Assembly (NCBI GenBank): GCA_016081115.2
Contig: CM071932.1
Span: forward strand, 59,489,639-59,553,638
Direction of reading: 5' to 3'
Origin: Rehmannia glutinosa
Taxonomy: Eukaryota; Streptophyta; Magnoliopsida; Lamiales; Orobanchaceae
DNA length: 64,000 nt
The position numbers and the translations under genes are program-made. This document shows, piece by piece, positions 1 to 11,400 of this stretch. The number at the start of each line of letters is the position of its first letter. Within the stretch, counting starts at the first letter, position 1. Below the pieces are notes generated by a model. That model searched no databases. It saw only the letters and a list, made by a program, of their open reading frames with translations, and was not told where the DNA came from.

Positions 1-1371
1 CGACAGCTGCACGTTCTTTGGGATAAGTCAACCAAATAGGTCTTTGTTCCATATTTCACTTTGTACTTCACATTACTAAGACATTGTACATCCATTCTAC
101 GACCTATCTCAACTGCATCACTTAATCTTTTGATTGCTTCAAGTGTTAGCTCATGATCTCTTTCATTAGCAGTAATGCGTCATTCATAAAACCACTTTTC
201 AATAATAGTCCGAGCACACTCAAGCACAGAACAAACAGGTAAACTTTCTAGCCCATAATAACCGACTATTGAAGCTCTCAGCCGAGTTTGATGTCAAGAA
301 CCCATAACGCCGGACAGGACACTTTACTCGAGACCATCTGTCTTCCCCTGCATGTTCTAACTTCTTAAATGCACCTGTCTCACTAGCAACTTTTATGTTT
401 TTAAAATACTTATCATAATCTTCACTGCAGTATGAATATGTTGCATTCCTAAACATTGCTACTATATGTTGACCGTATTGAGCCAAATTACTTTGGAAAT
501 GATAAGTGCAAAACCTATGTGATGCTTCTGGGTATACTGCTTTTATGGCATTACTGATACTCTTGTGCTGATGAGAAACAATCAGTAGATCATGAGGGAA
601 ATTATAAGCATCTCTCAACTGTCTCAAAAACCACGTCCAGGATTCATCGTTTTCAACATCCCCAATTCCAACTGCAAGTGGGAAAATCTGTTCATTACCA
701 TCTTTTGTTACGGCAACAAACAATATTCTCCGGTACTTGCCTTTAAGGTGTGTTCCATCAATCACAAAAACCGGCTGGGCATTGTTCTGGAATCCAGTGA
801 TTGATGCATGTAAAGCAAAAAACACGTACTTGAATCTATTAAAATTATCCGACTTCCATCTAGTTACCGATCCATGATTCGTTAAATTCAACATGTGTAA
901 GTAGGCCGGAATTAGATTGAATGACTTGTTGCTATCTCTAGATATCAACCCAAAAGCATGATGCTTAGCACTCAACGCAACATTATAACTCATTTTAAGC
1001 CCATGTCGCGATTCCAACTCCGATATCATATCTCTTGGCACGAGCACAGAATGTTCCACAAGTAATCTAAATGCAAAATACACACCTACTACTTTAGAAT
1101 GCACCCGCCTAGATGGATTGTCATTTAAATTTAACCCACATCCATGGTGCTTGTCAAACTTCTCTACTCTCCAAATACCATCCTTTCCATATGCATGCAT
1201 TCGGAAAGGACATCGTTCATACTTAAATATTGCATGAAAACGAGTCTTATCCGAGCGTTCAACACGATACTCGACTTGATTTTCAAGGTGATACATGCCT
1301 AGTGCCATCTCCAATTCGGTTTTGCTCATGTATGTTGCTCCTTGGCACAATATCCCACCCGATGCTTCCAA
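1..1371 (-). pseudogene. MULE transposase catalytic region and start of SWIM zinc finger
   Basis: Translation of the minus strand gives the plant MuDR/MULE order. First comes a DNA-binding domain (SKTELEMALGMYHL, then a CPFRMHAYGKDGIWRVEKF-type Cys/His region ending in HHGC). Next is a DDE transposase with the first Asp in VFVIDGTHLKGKYR and the family motif GNEQIFPLAVGIGDVENDESW. Last is the start of a SWIM zinc finger (QRTCSC) at the window edge. The position that is Asp in the family motif LLIVSDQHKSI is His here, which would destroy the second catalytic acid. A frameshift near 240-250 and a TGA near 175 break the frame before the SWIM finger. Related intact proteins cut and paste Mutator-type DNA in the nucleus; this copy probably cannot. 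It is continuous with the N-terminal block at 1585-2466. Confidence 0.8.
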
Positions 1372-2466
1372 TCTAGCAGGTTATTCGGGAGGAACTGAAA
1401 CGTGCGAGAGTGCACCAAGAATCACCCAACTTCGTCCTTTGGGCACTATTGTTTCGTCCATATTGTATCTATGGATATCTATGAATTGAAAATGTTAGCA
1501 CCTCGTTCTTCTGGTGCATCTTGGTTTTGGTTTTCTGGAAATACTTCTCTCCGTCTACGTCTCCACTCACAAAATTCCTCAAATTCAAAGACGTTCTTTG
1601 GTCATTTTCAAATTGATTATTAGCTTCAACATCGGTACCAACATCACCAAAGCGGTGTAGTTCTCACCAAAATCATCTGCATTATTATTACAATCAGCAT
1701 CACCAACACTGTAGTTTTCACCATAATCATCTTCATTATTATCACAACCAACATCAGCATCAGTATTATCACAATTGGCATCAGTATTATCACAACCCAT
1801 ATCAGGATAATAGCCATCTTCATTGCTTGGCCTTATACTAGGTCCCGGACAATTGATATTTGGAACATTAACTGTAGGTGAGAGTGGACGCGGATGATCA
1901 ATAATTGGATCATTGTTCATATGCATAAAAGGTGCTCCACTAGGCCTTACTGCATGACTATATAGATTGATGTGTGGTAAACCGTATTGTTGAAAACCAA
2001 GATGATGCATGTAGTTGTAATTAGGCCCAATGACTGTTGAAAATTCATTCTGAGTAGCCATTAGTTGCATAAAACTTCCACCAACACCTTGTTGACCTTC
2101 AACGTTCTCAACTCGATTATGCCCAAACTGACTTCCCAATAAATTATGCGAACTAGTCTCACCCATCCTTTTTCTTTTCAGTGTTACAAAAACAACTGGT
2201 AACTCAGTGTTCTCAAACGCACTTTCAATGTCACCGTCGTTTTTCAACTTTAACTTCTCAAGTTTGTTTCCAGAAATATCTACAATAGCATGCATTACAC
2301 AATCGTATATGCCCCTATCAACTTCAACAACACCATAAACCTCCTCCAATATTTCACTATAATTCATTTTGCCCGGTTTAATTCGTACAACTTCTTCTTC
2401 ACCATTTTTATATTCTAAACCTTCCCATTGACCCCCAAATCGAACAACAGCATAGCCAGAGTTCAT
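1372..2466 (-). pseudogene. MULE transposase N-terminal region
   Basis: An open frame of 293 codons runs from the ATG at 2466 to 1585. Its first ~110 residues (YAVVRFGGQWEGLEYKNG, then LPVVFVTLKRKR) resemble the PB1-like N-terminal region found ahead of many plant MULE transposases. Then come an Asn/Pro-rich linker and an acidic repeat with several DNTDANCDNTDADVGCDNN-like units. The frame is lost near 1620-1650, but recognisable coding sequence continues in another frame across 1372-1585 (MDETIVPKGRSWVILGAL) up to the catalytic block. I infer one broken gene. The start is supported by a TAG splice acceptor directly abutting the ATG. Function of the N-terminal region is unproven. Confidence 0.65.
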
Positions 2467-2529
2467 CTACAGACAAGAAATATAGAAAAAATATTAAAGA
2501 TATGCAAGCATAAAAAGGGCCTAATTTTA

Positions 2530-2705
2530 ATTGAGGCACGATATATCGTGCTTAATTTTTACTGAGGCACGATATATCGTGCCTTATTTTAACTGAAGCA
2601 CGATATTGTACCGCGTGCCTATTTTTTACTGAGGCACGATATATCATGCCTATATTGTGCACGATATCGTGCTCGTGCCCAATATAGGCACGATATATCA
2701 TGCAC
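2530..2705. repeat. Cluster of GCACGATATATCGTGC palindromes
   Basis: At least four copies of the perfect 16-bp palindrome GCACGATATATCGTGC or close variants occur within about 175 bp (near 2536, 2571, 2633 and 2690, plus partial copies such as CACGATATCGTG). They are separated by short T-rich spacers (TTTTTACTGAG). The cluster lies inside the inferred leader intron of the MULE transposase gene. Binding or structural function is unknown. Confidence 0.75.
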
Positions 2706-2822
2706 AGTGCATCTTAGATTCAGAAATTTTCACATTTCACAAGAAATTTCACACATTTTGTAAATATATTGGTCTTGAACAATTTAAACAAGGTTAAGTA
2801 ACTAAGAGGAGAGCAACATTAC

Positions 2823-3121
2823 CTTATTATTCGATTTTTTGGTGCAATTTTGGTTACGAAAGACCACAAAAAGAACTTCTTGATATTTTGTGAAGAAGAA
2901 GAATAAGAGAGAGGAAAAATGAAGAGCAAATTGGGGCAAATCGTATGTATGTATGTATTTAACAAGAGAGAGAAATACAACTTATCTACTTTAAAGGCTT
3001 GCATTTAAAGCCTCAAGGGTATTGTGGTAAAAGAACCCCAAAAGTAGGTAGAAAATATAGTTTTTTATCCTACATGTCAAAAAAGTCTCTCTCCTATCCC
3101 AAGTGGGTAATTCCCACCATT
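2823..3121 (-). other. Probable leader and promoter side of the MULE gene
   Basis: There is no coding sequence here. On the minus strand the stretch precedes the inferred leader exon. It contains purine-rich GAAGAAGAAGAATAAGAGAGAGG and a short ATGT microsatellite near 2943-2960. No convincing TATA box or terminal inverted repeat was found. Confidence 0.3.
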
Positions 3122-3440
3122 TGCTCTTTTTATTAATAAGTGATACTTTTCAACTCTAAAGTGATACTACATCAAACATAATATTACAAAATTTCCACCA
3201 CCCCTGGAGATACTATGTCACCGCCCCGCCCGTAAAAAAATAGAAAAATGTCACCACCTAAACATATAATTTTAAGTAAAAGTGATACTTTTCGAGAAAG
3301 AACTAATACTTTTTAATTATCACCACACCTATCTGGTAGCCCCATATTTGCGAAATGTCACTGATCTTATAGGATGGCTCACGGGTTGTGCGAGATCCGT
3401 CTCAAGAAACGCGAGCCGTGAGACGGTCTTATATAAGTTT
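3122..3440 (-). repeat. Partial copy of the same repeat family as 7344-8064, inverted
   Basis: The stretch contains GTGATACTTTT and AATACTTTTT units, a GGAGATACTATGTCACCGCC block and the end motif GTGAGACGGTCTTATA. In reverse complement these match, in order, the GGGGCGGTATCATAGGATC block, the GGTGGCATTTTT pieces and the AGACGGTCTCA end of the element at 7344-8064. It appears to be an older, shorter, oppositely oriented copy. Confidence 0.4.
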
Positions 3441-3457
3441 TTGCATAAAAGTAAAAT

Positions 3458-4812
3458 GATAAATCTTACTTTACCCCTATATACTTTCTGTGAGTATCAT
3501 TTTACCTCCTTATACTCTCAATTGTATTCAGGGGCGTAGCTAAGGGGCCTTCTTAGTCCCCGGTGCAACGCATATTTTTTATACTGTTTTTTTTCTAAGT
3601 GGAATAAAATAAAAATATATATATATGTTTTAACTAAGGGGAAAAATAATATGGTTAGGGGTAATATGTGTTGTTAACTACATCCCTGATTGTATTATTT
3701 TACCCCCTTATACACTCAATTAGAATCATTGTACCCTTATACTTTTAGAATATTATTTTGTACTCGTATACTCAAAAAATTGACCATTCTATCCTTTTTT
3801 AGTACAAGATCCTGAGAGGAGTGATACTGGTAGGATATGATCCTAGGACAATGGTTTGGGTTGCAAATGATCAACCAACTGAGTTACAATCATTTCTCTA
3901 CCATTTTATCCTTACCTATTAGTTTTAGTAAAATAGTAAAAGACATTCTAAAAATATTTAATTTTGATAAACTTGTACTTATTTTTAATTTGTTTTCAAA
4001 ACTTGATTACATTAATTAACGTTTAATATTAAATTTATTCAAATTTTATTATACTTTATATTTCGTTGTTAATTATTTAACTTTAATACATTTCCTATTA
4101 AATTACTATATTATAGGATATTTTTTATTAGTTAATACAATTATACTTTTAATTTATCATTCATCACAAACTTAATATTATATAATATATATCTAATACA
4201 TTTTTATTAAATACGTGAAATATTATTAATGTTGTTTCAATTATTGATTGAATAATCATAATTTAATAATAGTTATGTTAAATATAAAAAAATAGTAATT
4301 TTAATGGTTACTTTTTAATACTAAAATAAATATTTTAAATGTTTAATAATGCATATATTAAAATAAATATTTTAATGGCTATACAATTATACCTATATAT
4401 ATTAACTATAATTCATTAATGATGAGAAATTTAATATTAATGGTGTAGTTATTTTACAAAATATTGCTTACAATGTAATATAAATTATTAGATTTATGAT
4501 AAAGAAAACATGTATGAATATATTAGTTAACATTTAATAACCTACAGTGTAGGTATTCAATAGGAACTATATTAAATTTAATAAATAGCAAATAAAATTT
4601 TCAAAATAATTTATATGAATTTAAAGCCACTAAATTAATTTATTTTAATTTAAAAATAACAGTAAGTTCAATTAGGTCATTTAATAAAGGAATAATGATA
4701 AAATTATAAATGATACAAATTGAGAGTACAGGAAGTAAAGTAATAGAATTGAAGATACAATGATGTAAAGTGAAATTCAATGAGGCTATAAGGGGTAAAA
4801 TAAGATTTACCC
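3458..4812. mobile_element. 1.36-kb non-autonomous element with long inverted ends
   Basis: The left end (GATAAATCTTACTTTACCCC) and the right end (GGGTAAATCTTATTTTACCCC in reverse complement, truncated here) form an inverted repeat. Subterminal repeats such as TATACTCTCAATTGTAT extend it, recurring inverted near 4710-4780. A 10-bp direct repeat AAAGTAAAAT (3448-3457 and 4813-4822) flanks it like a target duplication. The interior is very AT-rich and has no credible ORF. A 9-10 bp duplication would fit a MULE-type MITE; the class is inference. Confidence 0.5.
3529..3688. mobile_element. hAT-type MITE, 160 bp, nested
   Basis: Ends are CAGGGGCGTAGCTAAG and, in reverse complement, CAGGGATGTAGTTAAC. 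An exact 8-bp direct repeat ATTGTATT flanks it (3521-3528 and 3689-3696). CAGGG termini and 8-bp duplications are typical of the hAT superfamily. It is inserted in the larger element at 3458-4812 and is therefore younger. Confidence 0.7.
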
Positions 4813-4822
4813 AAAGTAAAAT

Positions 4823-6486
4823 ATATATTTTATGGATATAAGCAAAAATATTTAAATTGACATAAAAAAAATCAACTGAGCAATAATCATGAAATGTCTT
4901 TAACATGGGAAATATAATGCAAGTGTTGTAGTGCAATTTTGGGTAGTGCAATTCTGGGAATTGGTCTACTAAGTTGATTTTTAATTCAATTTTGACCAAT
5001 AATTTAACAAATTATATTTAAATAAAATGAAAATAAATTGATGAAAAATATTATACGAAGTGAACGGAAAATTAACGCATAAATATAAATTACTATAAGC
5101 ATTATTTGTTGATAGTTGAAATATAAAAAAATGATGGAAAGGTAAAGTATCGCCATCCTATGTTGGAAAAATGGGCCAAGTTTACTGGCTAGTTCCCCAC
5201 CCCTTTATGGTGACTGGAATATACGACCAATTAGGTCGTAGGGGCAATATGCTTACCAACATACTGCCTTAGAAGAAGTAGAATTCTAGCTAGTTTTAGC
5301 TAGCTTAATGAACAACAAAACATGTGAGTTTGCAAATGAACAACCTTGATTTTTATTTTTCTTTTTTTTCGTTGGAAATGGATTAGTGTCTTAATCATAG
5401 CTCGATTATGTGGCGACTTCCTTGAAATTGTTTGTGTGCGAGTGAGTAGATCATCCCAATTGGTATGAGTGCATGGTAAAAGATTGTGTACTTTCAAAAG
5501 GCATGTTATCTAGACCACTTGATTGTGAAAAGCTCAAATTTGTAGAAATAAAATCGAGGTTCATTACAGTAGCTTAACAATACCTCGGTAATGTTACGAA
5601 CAGTAATATGTCGCCTCATCCAAACGGTGCATGTACGTAAGTGAGTGGACATGACTGTCTTGATAAGGTTGCATGCATAAAAGGTTGTATATCTTCACAA
5701 GAGATGTTATACAATCAATTCGAACCATGAGTTGCAAGCAATCATAAGGAATACAACAATTGTCTCAAAAGACTATGCCCTGAGAACTATTTTTAGCTTC
5801 ATTTGGATGTCTTTTTTATTTTTTATAAATGGATTTGAAGTTGAGCATTTTAAATTCATAACAATAAATTCATTGAATGTTTTTGGATGCAATGGATTTC
5901 AAATCCTTACGGTTGTGATTGAATATCCTTTCATTCTATCATAATTTTCATTTTTCAAGTTAATAATGATGAAAACTTAATATTGAAATGTTGTGAATAT
6001 TCTCAGGAGTGTGATTGGATAGGATGGAAATGCGACGATGATAGTTGTGAGATTTTTTAGTAAAATACTGATTGAATTTGATTGATGATTTGAAAAATAA
6101 GAGAATGAACAGTATATTTGTGATATGATTGTGTAATAATAATAGTTGATATCTATATTTTTTTTAATAAAATAATAATTCGATATAATTAATAATTGAA
6201 AAAGTGAGAATGAATAAATAATATATTATTTTGAGATTTTCTACAAATAATTGCATGTTTGGCCAAAAATATTTTTTGGCGGAAAATATAGTAAAATATT
6301 TTTACAACGAATCATTTTGTTATTATGAATCCCATATACTCCCCTCAAATTCTGAATCTTTCCATCAAATTAAATAAAATAAATTAACTAATTTGTTATT
6401 ATAGATTTGAGATTATCACCTTCAAATCTATCTGTCCAAATGAAACCTTATTGATGAAATTTATAATATAAATAAATTTTGTCAGT
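4823..6486. other. AT-rich intergenic DNA without recognisable genes
   Basis: No open frame here resembles a protein. A possible degenerate inverted pair exists: TTTAGCTTCATTTGGATG near 5791, and TTTCATTTGGACAGATAG in reverse complement near 6445, suggesting an old MITE of about 650 bp. I could not find a target duplication for it. Confidence 0.35.
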
Positions 6487-6495
6487 TATTTCTAA

Positions 6496-7333
6496 GGGTG
6501 GCGCTATTCACACCCCAAAATTGATAAACACACTCACCTCCATATAATTTCAAAAATGTCATTAGTTTAAAAGACTCTAATACCCTTTTCTCATCTTTTT
6601 CCCCACACCCACCCACATTCTTCTTATTCTTGAGCAAATTTGGAACTTTTTTGTATATATCTTATATTTTTCAACACCCACATTATTGCAAATATGGACA
6701 ACAAAAAACTTAGTTTAAGTAACTTCTTAATTTACAGTTTAAATATGTTATTTCTCCATTTTACTCGTTTTTTTACAGTTTAAAATTGTCGATGAACAAC
6801 AACAGTGCGACACTTGGTACAATCACATTGCAACATTGGTCGTGCCATCGTGCACGCTCATAATTGCAACATTGATCGCGCCATATGAGGCACTATGACA
6901 CAATCAAAATATCTCGATCATGCTTTGTGGCACGATCAAAGTAACTCGATCGCACCTTGTGACATGATTGAGTATACCATCGTACCATCCATCGTATTGT
7001 TTCCCAAACCTAGACAGAACCAGAAATAAATTGTAATTCCTTAATTTAAACTAAACCCAAATTCCCAATACTTATACCCAATATTATCCAACATTACGCG
7101 AACTAATACAACTATAATAAATTTTAAGGAAAATATATATCTTTTCTTCCCATTATCGGAGCTTCTTCAGCGACCGTTGCTGCTTGTGCGTGTATGATTT
7201 TATGGTGTATTTGGTGGAAAAATAATGTAAGTGTGAAATAGAAAATTATGAGGGGTGTATTTAGTAATGGGTTATGTTTTAAAAAGTGGGTGATAGTGTA
7301 TTTAAAAAGTAGGTGTGTTTATGGGCGTCACCC
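6496..7333. mobile_element. MULE-type MITE A (838 bp, 9-bp TSD)
   Basis: The left end GGGTGGCGCTATTCACACC and the right end (reverse complement GGGTGACGCCCATAAACACA) are inverted repeats. They continue into shared subterminal sequence (AACACAC, CACCCACTTT). The 9-bp sequence TATTTCTAA occurs at 6487-6495 and 7334-7342. The interior has repeated TCGATC/GCACGAT words (6835-6990) but no ORF. A 9-bp duplication is typical of Mutator-like elements. Confidence 0.6.
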
Positions 7334-7343
7334 TATTTCTAAT

Positions 7344-8064
7344 GAGGAAAACCTTCGTTAGACGGTCTCAATTCGACCCGGGTTTATTATAATTTATGCA
7401 CCAGTGGCATTTTTATAATATTCTGGGGCGGTATCATAGGATCTCTGGTCCGGTGGCATTTTTTTAATATTGGGGGTTGTTAAAAGTATTAGTTTTTCCC
7501 CTGAAAAGTATTAGTAGTACATCTAAAAAGTATTAGTAATCCCCATTGAATAATATGTTTAGTAGCCCTCATGCAATGTATTGATTTTCCCCCTCAAAAG
7601 TATAAGTAATTCACCTAAAATTTATTAATTGTCCATTTGAAAAGTATTAGATAATGGTGAACATACTATAAGACAACCCTCAAAAATATTAGTTTTTCCA
7701 GTGAAAAACATTAGCAATCCCTCAGAAAAAGTATTAGTAATCCATTGGAAAAGTATAGGTAACCCCGTGAGCAATTTTTTAAGTAATTATCATGAAAAAT
7801 ATTGGTTTTTTTCCCGCAAGAGTATTAGTATTCCCTCTAAAATGTATTAATAATCTTATTGGAAAATATTAGATTTTTTGTTAAAGATATTTTAATATTT
7901 TTTCTGAAAAATATTAGTCGTCATACCAAAAAAATATTAGTAGCCCTCCTAAAAAGTACTAGTAGCGGCCAATTGATGTTGGTATGGTGGTGTTAGTAGT
8001 TATGCGGGTCAACGGGCCAATTGACCGTGGGCCAGAATTTGGATCCGTCTGACAGGAGACTTAA
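7344..8064. mobile_element. Repeat-rich element B with AGTATTAGT units
   Basis: It is flanked by the 11-bp direct repeat CTATTTCTAAT (7333-7343 and 8065-8075). Near its ends are inverted GTTAGACGGTCT and, in reverse complement, GTCAGACGGATC. The interior (about 7475-7965) is a degenerate tandem array of units like AAAAGTATTAGTAATCCCC. No coding potential. A related fragment lies inverted at 3122-3440. Confidence 0.5.
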
Positions 8065-8075
8065 CTATTTCTAAT

Positions 8076-8438
8076 ATATTCTAAATAATATATCGAATTA
8101 GAAATTTTAAATACTAATAATTCCGGAATTTATTTCATGTGCTATGTTATCGGATCAATGTTAAATACATGAAACAGAAAAAAGGTGGCGGCAATCGACT
8201 TCCATGTTTGGCGCCATGCATGCTCCTCCTTGTATAATCAGCTCCTCCGTCTTTCTCGCATTTCTTCCCCCATACGGTCAACAAATATTTCATCTACATT
8301 GACTCAATTATTATTCATCTGCTTTTCCACCGCGATATATAATCAAGAAGAGAATTTTCTTATTTTAATTTGCATTTCAAAAGGGGGAAGAAATTAATCC
8401 CAAATTACCCACTTCCGAGAGACGATACTACGCCGCGA
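8076..8438 (+). promoter_or_regulatory. Upstream region and leader of the sugar transporter gene
   Basis: The stretch precedes the sugar transporter ATG at 8439. A TATA-like TATATAAT sits at 8336-8343, about 96 bp before the ATG, followed by a purine-rich leader (AAAAGGGGGAAGAAATTAA). The TATA assignment is tentative; transcript data would be needed to place the start. Confidence 0.3.
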
Positions 8439-11400
8439 ATGAGTACCGACGCCGCCGAAGATGGGCTGCGCAAGCCCTTATTGCACACGGGAAGCTGGTA
8501 CCGCATGTCGGGCATGGGTTCCCGCCAGTCCAGCATTATGGGCGCCTCCTCTGCCCAGATCATGCGCGAGTCTATTTCCGTCTTTCTCTGCGTCTTCATT
8601 GTCGCTCTTGGCCCAATCCAATTCGGTTTCACCGTGAGACATTTTTCCCCACTCGAATGTCGAATATATAGTATAATTACCTGATTATCATCAATTCCAG
8701 GCAACTCAAGAATTTCGAATTTCTTGATTTTTTTTCTGATTTTATGGTTGATTATTTGTTAAAATGTGTCAGTGTGGATACTCTAATCCTACGCAAGCCG
8801 AAATCATGAAAGATCTGGGTCTCACTATTTCTGAGGTATCGTATTTTTACTTGTAATTCTTTTGGAATTCTGTTATTAATTGTTCAGTTCAATTAAAGAC
8901 ATGTTTGGTTCTTTTTTTTTTTTTTTGGTTGGGTGGTGGAAAGTTTTCGATATTTGGTTCCTTAGCAAATGTTGGAGCAATGGTTGGTGCAATAGCAAGT
9001 GGTCAGATTGCGGAATACATTGGAAGAAAAGGGGTATGGGCCGTATGGCAATGCTATGACAGTTTCATTGCAATTTTTGTTTCTAGCTGGTTCAATTTCT
9101 AATTATCACGCTTAATAGTGCTAATAATTTCTTATATATAGTTATTGGTCATTATCTTTACAATTGATGTTTTGATACCCTCAATTGCAGTCACTGATGA
9201 TTGCTGCAATTCCCAATATCATTGGCTGGCTTGCTATTTCATTTGCCAAAGTGAGTATCGAAATTTGACTTGGTATTGTTATAGTAGAAGCCCTAATGGA
9301 TGAATCATGAATGTTACTTATTATATGACTCATCGTGTTACTGATAACGTCACTGTTCAAATATACTGCTGTAGGACTCTTCATTCTTGTTTATGGGAAG
9401 GTTGTTGGAAGGGTTTGGCGTCGGCATAATTTCTTACACGGTAACTTCGGTTGAATAGTTCAGATAGACGCATGGTCGGAATATTCGTTGAAGTTGATAA
9501 TCTTTGGTGTTTCTTCTGTTTAAACAATGTATAGGTGCCGGTTTACATAGCAGAGATAGCACCTCAAAACCTGAGAGGAAGCCTTGGATCTGTAAATCAG
9601 GTTGGCTTTCTTCTAAGCCTACTAGTTCAACATTAGCTATATTAATTATTGGAATGTAATGACATGGAAATTTTAATCCAATCAGTTTACTGTCTCCTTT
9701 AGCTTTCAGTAACGATCGGAATAATGCTGGTATATCTCTTGGGGCTTTTTGTACCATGGAGAGTGCTTGCAGTTTTAGGTGTGTGATTCTATGTATGTGT
9801 ATCGTGTTATTATGAAATGTGGTTCTATTATGCTATTTTACCAAGCAACTTGAATATTATATATTGAGGAAATTTCTTTGTGCATGGATTGAATTGATAT
9901 TTCACTTGCAGGAATTTTGCCGTGCACAATCTTGATACCTGGCCTGTTTTTTATACCAGAATCTCCTCGTTGGTTGGTATGAGATACAAGTTTGAGTCCT
10001 CTTTTAATCATGATTCAGTTTTTGGTTTATTCACTCAATTTCACTACAAATCTAGGCTAAAATGGGCCTGAATGAAGACTTTGAAACTTCTCTACAAGTT
10101 TTACGGGGATTTGATACAGACATCTCGATTGAAGTAAATGAGATTAAGGTATCCCAGGTGTCATGCAATAGTAATCTTTAACATATCATTAGAAACTTTC
10201 TGACTCGCATTTCATAAGGGACTTTTCCATCAACAAGTTTATATAATGTGTTTTATGTTCATTTATTGTGCATTTTCCCAGAGATCCGTGGCTTCATCAA
10301 CCAAAAGAACCGCTATCCGGTTTTCGGAGCTCAAAAGAAAACGTTATTGGTTTCCTTTGATGGTACACTAGATTCTCTGCTGACTGAACCACAATCTTCG
10401 TGATATATCCATCATTATATATATTTGTTTTCTCCTTGCTCCCGGTGGTTCATGCAATTCTTGGGCTTGTTACATGTGCTACAGATAGGAATTGGACTAC
10501 TCATGCTCCAGCAACTAAGTGGTATTAATGGCGTTCTTTTTTATTCAAGTAGCATATTTCTCTCTGCAGGTGAGGCTTCAAGCTATAGACCAATCCTAGT
10601 ACTTATCTAGTATATTAAATATTAAATGTGTGGTTATTTTCAATGTTGTGAATGTGCAATTTCTTTTCATATTTCTATTCATGTGTACTATGTGAAATGG
10701 AGTTTTCTGATCTTGATCAACTGAAACCCAATTGAGCTCTGGAATTCTAGTAATTCCTAAATTTCCCATGTTACAGCTCTTGCTTTATGGCATATATTCT
10801 TTTTCAGCAAATTAATTTAACCTTTTTTGTTTTTGCGTCCACATTCATTTATCCATTGTTGTTAGTTAAAGTGTGTTGTTTTTTTAACTAAATTAAAATG
10901 CTGCCTAATGTAATGTTAATTACCAATTCGCCATGAGAATGAAGGAATATATTTGCATATCATGATATTGGAATCCATATTTCATAGTCTGAATTAATTT
11001 TTGTACGTCGTCTTCAAATTTGAACAGGGGTTTCATCTGGTAAAGCCGCAACATTTGCAATTGGGGCTATTCAGGTAAACATCAGCAATCAGATACACAT
11101 TATTACATTCATCCAAGTTCAATGAAACTCTAGCTAGCTAAAAATCCTATTATTCATAAAGGTCATTGTTACTGGGATATCAACAACTTTGGTGGACAAA
11201 GCGGGTCGAAGAATTCTTCTTATAGTATGTCCTAACAATCCTTTATATTGTGAGCCTGCTATTTACTCGATCATCGTTACGAAAATATATCTATCCGTTT
11301 CTGTAGGTATCCTCGTCTCTAATGACTGCCAGCAGCCTCCTTGTTGCAATTGTGTTCTTTTTAAAGGTCTGACTATTCTGAGACTCTTTTTTTCCCCTTT

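Larger units (their letters stand above)
1..2822 (-). mobile_element. Mutator-like element (MULE), degenerate, truncated by window edge
   Basis: The minus strand carries a MULE-type transposase gene in two blocks (N-terminal region 1585-2466, catalytic region 1-1371). An inferred leader intron lies at 2467-2822: a TAG acceptor abuts the ATG at 2466, and a GT donor follows an AATAAG exon end at 2822. Frameshifts and stops separate the blocks, so the copy looks inactive. Its terminal inverted repeats were not recognised; the 3' end is outside the window and the 5' end probably lies between 2.8 and 3.1 kb. The extent given is gene plus leader, not the whole transposon. Confidence 0.7.

Noticed and set aside
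4640..4999. 119-codon minus-strand frame with hydrophobic product
   Set aside because: It spans the end of the 1.36-kb non-autonomous element and AT-rich DNA; hydrophobicity follows from T-rich codons and there is no homologous look.
7475..7965. Satellite array
   Set aside because: The AGTATTAGT units are too degenerate and too few, and lie inside a bounded element with a target duplication.
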